Positions 8,284-16,256 of a stretch of DNA of 20,916 nucleotides are shown here, in pieces (position 1 is the first letter of the stretch; the number at the start of each line of letters is the position of its first letter). A program made the position numbers and the translations under genes. Under the pieces are notes generated by a model. It was not told the origin of the DNA, made no database searches, and saw only the letters and a program-made list of their open reading frames with translations. Origin of the DNA: Verrucomicrobia subdivision 3 bacterium UBA693 (lineage in GTDB: Bacteria; Verrucomicrobiota; Verrucomicrobiia; Limisphaerales; UBA8199); the NCBI GenBank assembly GCA_002298785.1, contig DBMR01000123.1, positions 36,829 to 57,744 of the forward strand, written 5' to 3'.

Positions 8284-10365
8284 ATGTCCTTCCTCAGCGC
8301 AACTTTGCTCGGCGCCCTGCTCCCGGCCCTGGCTTTGCCGCTGGTGGTTCACCTGCTGAACAAAGGCTTCCCTCGGGACTTCAAATTCCCCTCCGTCGAA
8401 CTGATCAAGGAAACCATGGCGCGCAGCTCGAGGCTTTACCGCTGGCGTCACTGGATTTTGCTGGCGCTGCGCACGCTATTCCTCGCGCTGTTGCTGTTCG
8501 CGTTCCTGCGCCCGGTGCTGCACCGGCTGGGATCCGATCCAGCGTCGAGCGTTGCCCGGCACGTGCTGATCGTGCTCGACCATTCCGCCAGCATGGAACA
8601 CCGTGGCGACGGCTCGTCCTCGCGCCAGCGCGCCGTCTATGAAGCCGGGCGTCTCCTCGATTCGCTCGACTCCCGCGACGCCGTGAACATCCTGCTCATG
8701 GATACCGCGCCCTCGACCTGTTTTGTGGATTTTTCGAAAGACGTTGCGGAAGCGCGCCGTTTTCTCGCCCGGCTGACCCCCGGCTACAGCCGCGGCGAAG
8801 TCAATCTGGCCAACAGCTTCGCCGCCCGGTTGATCGCCAAAACCGCCCAGCGGCCCGAGATTTATTATCTGTCGGACTTTCAACGCAAGAACTGGGCGAA
8901 TGCGAACTTCACCATGCTCCCGCCCGCGGCGAAGTTGTTTTTCGTGGATACCGGATCTCAGCGGCGGGATAACCATGCCATTCTCGGGGCCCGGTGGTCC
9001 CAGGCGCAACTGCTCGCCGGCGACACCGTCCCGCTGGAAGTGACGGTCGGAAATTACAGCGCCTCGGCCTTCAACGGCCGCGTGAATGTGATGCTCGATC
9101 ACAAATTCAGCTTCGACCAGGAAGTCTCCATCCCACCCTGGTCGGAAGGCAAATGCACCGTGCCGATCGCCGCCGGCGGTCCGGGGGTGCACCTGGTCGA
9201 GGTGAAGCTGCCCCCCGATGCGCTGGAGTGCGACGATCATTTCTACCTGTCCTTTGCCGCGCAGGAAAAGGAGGAAGTGCTCATCGTCAGCGATGCTCTG
9301 GACGAACGAACCGGCGGCGCCTATTTCCTGCGCCTGGCGCTCAACCCGTTCGAAGGCGGGACGGGGTCCTTGCTGCCGCGCCTGGCCAACAGCTCGGAAC
9401 TCACCCCCGCCCGGCTCGCCGGGGTCCGCAAAGTGATCTGCACCCACCTTTCTGCCTTGAGCAAGGGCGCAGCCGCCGCAATCGCCAAACACCTGTTCCA
9501 GGGTGGTGGTTTGATCTACTTCCTCGACGGCCCGGCCGACCCGCAAAACCTGGTCCTGCTGGAAAAAGCCATCGGACCCGGGACCATGCCCATGCGGCTG
9601 ACGCAGCACCGCAGCGCGACCAACGTCGTGAGCGGAGCGCAGCAAGTGGTGCGCGGCGATTTCAAGTCCCGCTATCTGAAACTGTTCCAGGGTGACGCCC
9701 GGCAGAACCTCGCGCTGCTGGATTTCTATGATTATTACCAGGCCAGCGCCACCGGTGCCGGCAGCGTCCTGCTGGCCTATGCGGATGAATCCCCAGCCAT
9801 GGGCGCGGTTCATCATGGCCTGGGAACGATGTTGCTACTGAATTTCTCCGCCGGCGAACTGTCCAGCAACCTGGCTCGGCAGCGCCTGTTTCCGGCCTGG
9901 ATGCAGGAATTGATCAAGGCCGTCTCGGCGGACGAACCTCCTCCAGTCTCCTACACCGTGGGTGAACCGCTATTGACCGAAGTCTGGCGCAGCGAAATGC
10001 GGAACCAGGAATTCCTCACCCCGACCGGGTCTCCTGCGACCATGAAACGAGAACTTAACGGGGAACGCTATTCGCTCTCCTTCGTGCCGGATCAACTCGG
10101 CTTTTACACTCTGGGTGCGCCCCGACCGACCCATGCTTTTGGCGTGAACCCCAGTCCCGATGAAGCCGATCTCCGCCCCATCGAGAAGGAGGTTTTGCCA
10201 AAAGACTTTGCGGCAAACCGCGAAGCGCAGTTCGTCGGTGGCGGCGACGATTTTGACGAGCTCGCCAAAGGCCGGCCCATGTTTCAATGGTTCCTCTTAG
10301 GCGGTTTCCTGGTCCTGGTCGCGGAGGGCGCCTTCCAAAATCTCATCCGGAGGCGGCCTGCATGA
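8284..10365 (+). CDS. BatA-like membrane protein with vWA domain
   Basis: A 693-residue membrane protein. The first 80 residues match the BatA/aerotolerance N-terminal domain: helix 1 (5-24, LGALLPALALPLVVHLLN), a short loop with FKFPSVELI, then helix 2 (57-76) after RWRHWILLALR. A vWA domain follows with the metal-site motif DHSAS (D99, S101, S103). The middle is beta-rich (about 235-320). From about 330 a Rossmann-like segment (EEVLIVSDALDE ... LFQGGGLIYFLDGPAD) resembles glutamine-amidotransferase-like folds without an evident catalytic cysteine. One helix near the C-terminus (WFLLGGFLVLVAEGAFQNL) returns to the membrane, placing the bulk between helix 2 and the end outside the cytoplasm. 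In BatA proteins vWA domains act in protein-protein contact with MoxR systems. The end overlaps the next start (ATGA), implying coupled translation. Confidence 0.88.
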   Translation: MSFLSATLLGALLPALALPLVVHLLNKGFPRDFKFPSVELIKETMARSSRLYRWRHWILLALRTLFLALLLFAFLRPVLHRLGSDPASSVARHVLIVLDHSASMEHRGDGSSSRQRAVYEAGRLLDSLDSRDAVNILLMDTAPSTCFVDFSKDVAEARRFLARLTPGYSRGEVNLANSFAARLIAKTAQRPEIYYLSDFQRKNWANANFTMLPPAAKLFFVDTGSQRRDNHAILGARWSQAQLLAGDTVPLEVTVGNYSASAFNGRVNVMLDHKFSFDQEVSIPPWSEGKCTVPIAAGGPGVHLVEVKLPPDALECDDHFYLSFAAQEKEEVLIVSDALDERTGGAYFLRLALNPFEGGTGSLLPRLANSSELTPARLAGVRKVICTHLSALSKGAAAAIAKHLFQGGGLIYFLDGPADPQNLVLLEKAIGPGTMPMRLTQHRSATNVVSGAQQVVRGDFKSRYLKLFQGDARQNLALLDFYDYYQASATGAGSVLLAYADESPAMGAVHHGLGTMLLLNFSAGELSSNLARQRLFPAWMQELIKAVSADEPPPVSYTVGEPLLTEVWRSEMRNQEFLTPTGSPATMKRELNGERYSLSFVPDQLGFYTLGAPRPTHAFGVNPSPDEADLRPIEKEVLPKDFAANREAQFVGGGDDFDELAKGRPMFQWFLLGGFLVLVAEGAFQNLIRRRPA
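10349..10353 (+). promoter_or_regulatory. Ribosome binding site that fixes the start of the second vWA gene
   Basis: GGAGG lies eight bases before the ATG at 10362, within the last codons of the BatA-like gene. It is the best Shine-Dalgarno site of the operon. It supports 10362 as the start over an upstream in-frame GTG at 10287, which would add 25 residues overlapping the previous gene with no membrane or domain logic. Confidence 0.7.
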
Positions 10366-12638
10366 GCACTCTCCCATGCGCCCGTATTCAGCAACGCCTC
10401 GACCGAACGTCCCTCGGCGAAACCGGACTCACGCTGGCGGCGGCGTTTTCTGTGCGCCTCAATGGCGACCTGCAGCTCGATCCGATCCTGCCGCTACCCC
10501 TCATTCTACTCGTGGGCGCAGCGCTGATCCTCTTCACGGTACGCACCCACCTCAGGACGGGCTCCGTTTTGGAATGGTGGCGCAATGCCGTGCTGCTGCT
10601 GTTTCGCCTGACCGGCGTGATCCTCCTGTTGCTGCTGCTCCTGCAACCCGCGCGTGAGAAATTTGATCCGCCTCCCAGCCACGAACGCGTGCTGCTGGTG
10701 GGCCTCGACACTTCCCTCAGCATGAAACAGCGGGATGTGGAGCGGGTGTCGCGACTCGAGGCCGCCCAGGATCTGCTCATCGAAGCCAAAGCGGTTTCGC
10801 CTTCCGGTTTGAGTGAAGATTCCCGCCTGCGCTTGTTTGAGTTCGGTCCGGATGCCGAGCCCATCAGCAAATCCATCCTGGAATTGAAACCCAGGGGAAA
10901 AACCACCCGGCTGAATCAGTCCATCCAAACCATGCGCGGAAGCGTGGGCAGCGGCGAGACCGCGAGCGCCCTGATCCTGCTCACGGACGGACATGATTTC
11001 GAATTGGTCAGCCCCGCCAAGACCGGCGCCGCCGCCCGCGCGTCCCAGACTCCCATCTACGCCGTGGCCCTGGGCAAACAGGGCAAGGTGCGCGACATCT
11101 CCACCCGCATTACCAGTTTCTCGCCGTATTGTTACGTGAAACAGAAAGCCCGTATCACCGCCGGCCTGCGAGTGATCGGTTGCGAATTCGAGGATCTGCA
11201 AATTCAACTCCTGCGCCAGGGCCAGCTCGTGCAGAAGAAACGCGTCAACGCCGGTGAACTCCAGGAAGTGCCGGTGGAGTTTGAAGTCACGGAACCCGAG
11301 ACCGGCCAATACGAATACGAGGTGCGCGCCCTGCCCCTTGAAAACGAGGTGGATCCCGCCAACAACTCGGCCATCACTTATCTCAACGTCATCGACCAGC
11401 AGATCCGCGTCCTATTGCTCGAAGGGGATCCGTATTGGGATACGACGTTTCTGCAGCGTTCGCTCTCGCGCAACGACAAATTCGAGGTCGATTGCCTCAT
11501 CTACTACGGCAAGGATCGGCTGCGCGCCATCCGCAAAACCGAAACTCCCACTCCCCTTACCTTTCCGGCGACCCTGGATGATCTCAGCCGCTACGACGTC
11601 GTGTTCCTCGGTCGGAATATCGAACGCCTTGCGGGGGATAAAGTGTTGCTGCTCGACCGCTACGTGCAGGAGCGCAATGGCACTGTGATCTTCGGCCGGG
11701 GCCGCGCCTTCGAGAAGCCCCCGCCCGAGAGCGATCTCGAGCCGGTGATTTGGGGGGAAGGCACCCGCGATCGTGTGAAGCTCGAAGTCGGTGCGGATGG
11801 CCGCGGATTGGCCGCCTTACGCTCGCTCCATCCCGATGGCGGCGGGCTCGAGGCCATGCCGGAAATGGTCAAAGCCCACCGCGCTACCGAAACGCGGCCG
11901 CTCACCGAAACCCTGGCCACCGCCGACGGTCAAAAGGACTCCCCGGCCATTGTTCACCGCCGCCTGGGCCGTGGACAAGTGGTAAGCGTCGGTGTCGAAG
12001 GCCTGTGGCGCTGGGGTATGAACGCCAAATTCGAGGGGCTGAACTCCCCCTTCGACCGCTTTTGGGACCAGTTGATCCTGTGGCTCATGGCCGGCCGCGA
12101 CTTTATCCCCAGCCGACAGTTTTCGTTCCGACCGAATTCCGCAAACATCCAATTGGGCGAGAAGGTGTTTTTCCGCGTCACTTTGCGACAACCCGATCCC
12201 AACCTAAAATCCATCCCCCTTACGCTGTTCAATGAGCAAACGGAAGTGGGCCGGGTCAACCTCGGCCCCACGGCCAATGACCCCGGCCGATTGGCGGGCG
12301 ATTTTCTTCCCGATCGAAAAGGCCGTTACCGCGCCGTCGCCAGGTTCCCGGACGGCACTACCCAGGAATCGCGTTTTATCGTGTTCTCCGAGAACCTCGA
12401 GGAAACCGAGGTGGCCACGGATACGGTGTGCCTGCGACGCCTTTGCGACAGCAGCGGTGGACGTCTGATTGAACCGCGTGACTTGGGGCGCTTGTTGCAG
12501 GAAATCAAGACCGCGCAAGTGGATACCAAACCCAGGAGCCACCTCGAGCCGGTTTGGAATTCGACTTGGGTTTTCTACCTGGCGGGAGTATTGTTCGGTC
12601 TGGAGTGGTACTGTCGTCGGCGCTGGGGGTTATGCTGA
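10362..12638 (+). CDS. Large membrane vWA protein with amidotransferase-like region
   Basis: A 758-residue protein whose start overlaps the preceding stop as ATGA. Two membrane helices lie near the N-terminus (about 42-60, and 76-95 rich in leucine), followed by a vWA domain with metal-site motif DTSLS (D116, S118, S120). A CARDB-like beta domain (about 245-345, ending YEYEVRALPLENEVDPANN) leads into a Rossmann-like region (VLLLEGDPYWDTTFLQRSL ... YDVVFLGRN ... GTVIFGRGRAF) like a glutamine-amidotransferase fold without a clear catalytic triad. A second beta region (about 585-690) and a C-terminal helix (VFYLAGVLFGLEWYC) complete it. The arrangement parallels the preceding BatA-like protein, so the two may be distant paralogs forming a periplasmic pair. 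Homologous vWA proteins are usual in planctomycete and verrucomicrobial MoxR operons; their role is unproven. Confidence 0.85.
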   Translation: MSTLPCARIQQRLDRTSLGETGLTLAAAFSVRLNGDLQLDPILPLPLILLVGAALILFTVRTHLRTGSVLEWWRNAVLLLFRLTGVILLLLLLLQPAREKFDPPPSHERVLLVGLDTSLSMKQRDVERVSRLEAAQDLLIEAKAVSPSGLSEDSRLRLFEFGPDAEPISKSILELKPRGKTTRLNQSIQTMRGSVGSGETASALILLTDGHDFELVSPAKTGAAARASQTPIYAVALGKQGKVRDISTRITSFSPYCYVKQKARITAGLRVIGCEFEDLQIQLLRQGQLVQKKRVNAGELQEVPVEFEVTEPETGQYEYEVRALPLENEVDPANNSAITYLNVIDQQIRVLLLEGDPYWDTTFLQRSLSRNDKFEVDCLIYYGKDRLRAIRKTETPTPLTFPATLDDLSRYDVVFLGRNIERLAGDKVLLLDRYVQERNGTVIFGRGRAFEKPPPESDLEPVIWGEGTRDRVKLEVGADGRGLAALRSLHPDGGGLEAMPEMVKAHRATETRPLTETLATADGQKDSPAIVHRRLGRGQVVSVGVEGLWRWGMNAKFEGLNSPFDRFWDQLILWLMAGRDFIPSRQFSFRPNSANIQLGEKVFFRVTLRQPDPNLKSIPLTLFNEQTEVGRVNLGPTANDPGRLAGDFLPDRKGRYRAVARFPDGTTQESRFIVFSENLEETEVATDTVCLRRLCDSSGGRLIEPRDLGRLLQEIKTAQVDTKPRSHLEPVWNSTWVFYLAGVLFGLEWYCRRRWGLC

Positions 12639-15535
12639 ACCAAACCGCACATATCATCGCACGTTTGCGGGCGGCGGATCGCGCGCACCAACATGAGCGC
12701 GGCGCGGGGTTCTTGTTGCGCAACCTCAAGCTTTGCTGGCTGCTGATCCTGGCAGTCTTTGTCGTCGACGTCGTTTGGCATCTCGAATCCCACTGGCGTC
12801 TCGCGCTGACCCTGGGTGTGGTTCTCCTCGGACTTACGCTGGCAATCATCGCTGCGCAAATCGCCTGGTTCCGACGCAACCGCCCGGAATACATCGCCCG
12901 CCTGCTCGAACAACGGGAACCGCGCCTGGGTTCCCGGTTGATCAACCTGCTGCAATTGCAGGAACAAAGCACCAATACCACTCTCGCCCCGTTGACCCGC
13001 CAACTGGCCGACGAAGCGGTCCGGGGTTACGGCGAGGAGTTGCGAGCAATTCCACTCGAAGAACTGGCCCGCACCCGGGATAATCGCAAACTCCTGTGGC
13101 GCGCTGCCGCTTTTCTCCTCGTTTTTGCCGCCATCCTGGCGCTTTTTCACAATGTCACCCGCATCGAACTGGCCCGTTACCTCGATCCTTACGGTGATCA
13201 CCCGCCATTTTCCTTCACCCGATTGGAAATCACGGACCCCGGCCCAGCCGGCACTAACGTGATCTACAGCAAAGGCTTCATCGTGAAGGTGAAAAGTTCC
13301 GGGCACCGGCCCAAGACCATTTATCTTACCGCCACCCCCACCGCGCATCCGACCAATAGCCTGACGGTGCAAATGTTCGACCAGGGCGGCGCCACGTTCA
13401 ACCAATTGCTGGACAACATCCGCGAAGAGATGATCGTGGTGGCCCACACCAAAGACCGGGACAGCGTATCCCGACAGGTACGCCTTGGAGTAATCCTGAC
13501 CCCGCAGTTGGAAAGGTCCTTTGTTCAAATCACACCTCCGGCCTACACCATGCTCAAAGCCGAGGAGAAGCCTTACTCCTTTAAAGCGGTTCAGGCTCTC
13601 GAAGGGTCCGAGATCAGATTCCGCCTCCAATCCAATCGTCCGCTGCGGGACGGCTGGATCGAGATGCTCAATGGTGATCCCGCTCCCGAACGAATCACGC
13701 TTAGTCGATCGGAAGAAACCGAGGTGCGCGGCATCCTCACCGCCAAACAGTCCGGACGCCTGCGGTTTGGCATGACGGATATTGCCGGACTGCCTGCGCA
13801 ACAGGAAATGGAGGGGCCGCTGACCGTCACGCATGATTTGCCGCCAGAGATTAGCATCTCCGAACCCGAGCGTGATGTCCTGGTCGCCATCGATTTCAAA
13901 CTGAAAGCCCATATTGAGGCGTCCGACGACTACGGCCTCCAGCAAGTCCGCGTTCACCGGGGAGTCAATGGACAATACTCGGCGCCTGGCACCACGACCT
14001 ACGATCCGCCCGTTCGCAACAGCCATGAAACGGTCGATTTCAATTTCGGCGAGATGGATCTTAAACCCGGCGATGAAGTGTCGCTTTATGCCGAGGCGAT
14101 CGATACCTGCCCACAGACGCACCTGGCCCGCAGCAAAGTCGTCAAGTTCCTCGTCATCAGCGTCGAGGATTATAACGACATGTTGCGCCGGCAGTCCGAC
14201 ATCGCCGACACCGAGGCCAAATACGCGGAACTCCTGGAGGATCTCACGGCTTTGGTCGAGCAACAGAAGGAACTGGCCCGCGCGTCTGAAGAGCTGAAAC
14301 AACAGCTTGGCAAGGCCGCCAAACCGCAAGCAGACGAGCTGGCGCGAAAGCTGGATGATTTGCTCGCCAAACAAAATGAGCTGAATCAGAAACTCGGCCG
14401 GCACGCCGAACGCATGAACGAGTTCGTGCGGGAGAGCCCGCTTTACGATGTGGAACGCGAGTTCCAGGAGATCCTGGACCGCCAGGCGGACCAAATCCGG
14501 GCCAGCGCGGCGACGAATAACGCGACTGCCGGCGCCATCGCGCGCGAGAGTGTCGCAGCAGATGGTTCCCGCACGCTAAGCCCGCAGATGCTGGATGACT
14601 TTCGGCGCGCCGCCCAGGAGCAGGTGGCCCGCCTTGGCGGCGTCGAAAAGGAGGCGCAGGAGAAGGTGATGCAGACCCTGCAGGATCTTGGCCCTATGCA
14701 GGAACTGCTCAAGGACTTCAATCGTTTTGAGACCTTGTACCAGGTCCAGCAGGAACTCGCGGCGCAAACCCAGGCATACAATCGCGCCGGGGCCCTCTCC
14801 CGCGAGGACCAGCTCGCGTTGAAAGAACTGGCGGCCCAGGAAAAGGACGTCGGCGACGCGCTCGACGCGCTCGAGCAGAAATTGCGCGAAGACGCCGTGG
14901 CGGCGGCGGAAAATTTCCCCAAGGCCGCCCGCAGCGGCCGGGAACTGGCCGAAAAGCTGGATGAAGCGCGATTGAAAAACCTGGCTCGCCAGGCCACCAG
15001 CCAGATGCTCGCGGGCAACGGCGAACGCTCCTTCCGCATGGCGGAGCGTCTGCGCGATGAGATGGCCAAACTCTTCTCCGAATGTCAGGGCGGCAACTGC
15101 CCCGGTTCGGACGAATTGGACAGTTATCTCAGCCTCAAACGTTCCCTCAAAGCCGGGCGCAGCTTCTCCCAGATGTCCCTCAGCCAGATGTTTGGTCACG
15201 GCAGTGGAGTGGGCATGGGGTTTGGCATGGGCCAGGGATTCAGTGGGACGTCCGGGTTTGCCATGTCGGATATGCCACGCATGGGCATCCTGGGCAATGA
15301 ACGGGCGGCGCAGCGCAGCCAGGTGACGGGACGACAATCGGCGCGCGGCGGCAAAGGCGCCGGCCTGGCGGCAAATGCCGGCGGCGAAGCCGATGGCGCC
15401 AAGCCGGACACGTTGAAGGGATTAAACCCGGTCAACCGACAATCCGGCGCGGTCTCCACCGACACTGTAAGTGACGAATACAGCGATTTAGTCGAGAGCT
15501 ATTTCAAAGCCATAACCGGCAAGAAGAAACCATGA
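12632..15535 (+). CDS. Large membrane and coiled-coil protein of MoxR operons (DUF4175-like)
   Basis: A 967-residue protein. I chose the ATG at 12632, which overlaps the previous stop by seven bases (ATGCTGA); a frame extension back to 12554 would overlap that gene by 85 bases. Helices lie at about 33-50 and 56-80 and a third at about 155-173, after which the chain should be outside the cytoplasm. A long beta-rich region (about 180-515) is followed by heptad-like coiled coils (about 531-598 and 724-789) rich in Glu, Lys, Gln and Ala. Residues about 852-890 are a Gly/Met-rich low-complexity stretch (GVGMGFGMGQGF). The end, EYSDLVESYFKAITGKKKP, recalls the conserved C-terminal motif of related proteins. 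It resembles DUF4175-type proteins found in these operons; biochemical function unknown. A scaffold linking the vWA proteins to a periplasmic client is plausible inference. Confidence 0.8.
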   Translation: MLNQTAHIIARLRAADRAHQHERGAGFLLRNLKLCWLLILAVFVVDVVWHLESHWRLALTLGVVLLGLTLAIIAAQIAWFRRNRPEYIARLLEQREPRLGSRLINLLQLQEQSTNTTLAPLTRQLADEAVRGYGEELRAIPLEELARTRDNRKLLWRAAAFLLVFAAILALFHNVTRIELARYLDPYGDHPPFSFTRLEITDPGPAGTNVIYSKGFIVKVKSSGHRPKTIYLTATPTAHPTNSLTVQMFDQGGATFNQLLDNIREEMIVVAHTKDRDSVSRQVRLGVILTPQLERSFVQITPPAYTMLKAEEKPYSFKAVQALEGSEIRFRLQSNRPLRDGWIEMLNGDPAPERITLSRSEETEVRGILTAKQSGRLRFGMTDIAGLPAQQEMEGPLTVTHDLPPEISISEPERDVLVAIDFKLKAHIEASDDYGLQQVRVHRGVNGQYSAPGTTTYDPPVRNSHETVDFNFGEMDLKPGDEVSLYAEAIDTCPQTHLARSKVVKFLVISVEDYNDMLRRQSDIADTEAKYAELLEDLTALVEQQKELARASEELKQQLGKAAKPQADELARKLDDLLAKQNELNQKLGRHAERMNEFVRESPLYDVEREFQEILDRQADQIRASAATNNATAGAIARESVAADGSRTLSPQMLDDFRRAAQEQVARLGGVEKEAQEKVMQTLQDLGPMQELLKDFNRFETLYQVQQELAAQTQAYNRAGALSREDQLALKELAAQEKDVGDALDALEQKLREDAVAAAENFPKAARSGRELAEKLDEARLKNLARQATSQMLAGNGERSFRMAERLRDEMAKLFSECQGGNCPGSDELDSYLSLKRSLKAGRSFSQMSLSQMFGHGSGVGMGFGMGQGFSGTSGFAMSDMPRMGILGNERAAQRSQVTGRQSARGGKGAGLAANAGGEADGAKPDTLKGLNPVNRQSGAVSTDTVSDEYSDLVESYFKAITGKKKP

Positions 15536-16251
15536 AGACCAATCCTGTTTCGAGATTGTCATTGGCAGCCGTCGCCGCGCTAGTCATCGCCTTTTCCTGG
15601 GGCAGCCTGTCATCGCTGCAAGCCGCCAGCGGCGGCAAAGGCAAACCGGTCACCCCGGGCGTATCCGATCTCACCTTGCTGCAGTGCGGCAACCTGGTCT
15701 ATTGCGGGAATCAAAGCTCCGTCTGTTTTGCCGATCGCTTTCTGGGCATGGTCTCCTCCACCACCTCCCTGCGCGTGAATCCTAAATTCTGCCCGGTTCG
15801 GCTGGATACCGACGCCCTGTTTGATTTTCCGTTTTGCGTGATGTCCGGCAACGAGAACTTCACCTTCTCCGAAAAGGAGCGCACCCAGATGCGCAAATAC
15901 CTTAGCCAGGGCGGATTTTTGCTCGTCAGCCCCGGTTGCTCGGATGAGGCCTGGGACAAAGCTTTTCGCCGGGAAATCAGCCTGTGCTTTCCGGATATGC
16001 CGCTGAAGAAAATCCCGCAAACTCATGCCATCTTCAACCTGGTGCATCCGATTACGCGCCTCACAGATAAGAACGGGAAGCAAGTCGCCCTCGAGGGGCT
16101 CGAAATCAATGGCCGGCTCGCGCTGGTCTACTCGCGGGACGGCTTGAACGATGTCGCGCACGCCGAAGGCTGCTGCTGCTGCGGGGGCAACGAAATTCGC
16201 AATCCCGAGTTGGTGAACGTCAACGTCTTCACTTACGCGGTGCTGTATTGA
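15532..16251 (+). CDS. Exported DUF4159 domain protein with four-cysteine run
   Basis: A 239-residue protein starting inside the previous stop codon (ATGA), with a purine-rich AAGAAG just upstream. A signal peptide is clear (about 1-31, ending LQAAS). The rest matches DUF4159: FCVMSGNENFTFSEKE (101-116), MRKYLSQGGFLLVSPGCSDE (120-139), an exposed FRREIS...FPDMPLKKIP segment, then HAIFN. The fold is thought to be amidotransferase-like with no enzyme activity known. Eleven cysteines are present, including four in a row at 214-217 (EGCCCCGGNE), where family members usually carry a short polar/tryptophan segment. Such a cluster in an exported protein suggests metal binding, disulfides or heme/thiol chemistry, but this is only suggestive. 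DUF4159 genes normally sit in MoxR-vWA operons, as here. The next gene starts within a few bases of its stop. Confidence 0.88.
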   Translation: MKTNPVSRLSLAAVAALVIAFSWGSLSSLQAASGGKGKPVTPGVSDLTLLQCGNLVYCGNQSSVCFADRFLGMVSSTTSLRVNPKFCPVRLDTDALFDFPFCVMSGNENFTFSEKERTQMRKYLSQGGFLLVSPGCSDEAWDKAFRREISLCFPDMPLKKIPQTHAIFNLVHPITRLTDKNGKQVALEGLEINGRLALVYSRDGLNDVAHAEGCCCCGGNEIRNPELVNVNVFTYAVLY

Positions 16252-16256
16252 CCTCG

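Noticed and set aside
8476..9816. Open frame of 446 codons on the - strand opposite the BatA-like gene
   Set aside because: Antisense shadow with repetitive low-information composition (Gly, Gln, Arg) and no domain; the + strand gene has BatA and vWA motifs.
10287..10361. Upstream GTG start extending the second vWA protein by 25 residues
   Set aside because: A GGAGG site eight bases before the ATG at 10362 and the ATGA overlap favour the shorter protein.
12554..12631. Upstream start extending the DUF4175-like protein by 26 residues
   Set aside because: It would overlap the previous gene by 85 bases, and the ATG at 12632 gives a normal overlap and N-terminus.
12575..14494. Long open frame of 639 codons on the - strand opposite the DUF4175-like gene
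   Set aside because: It lies wholly antisense to a gene with clear membrane and coiled-coil features, has no recognisable motif, and long antisense frames are expected in GC-rich coding DNA.
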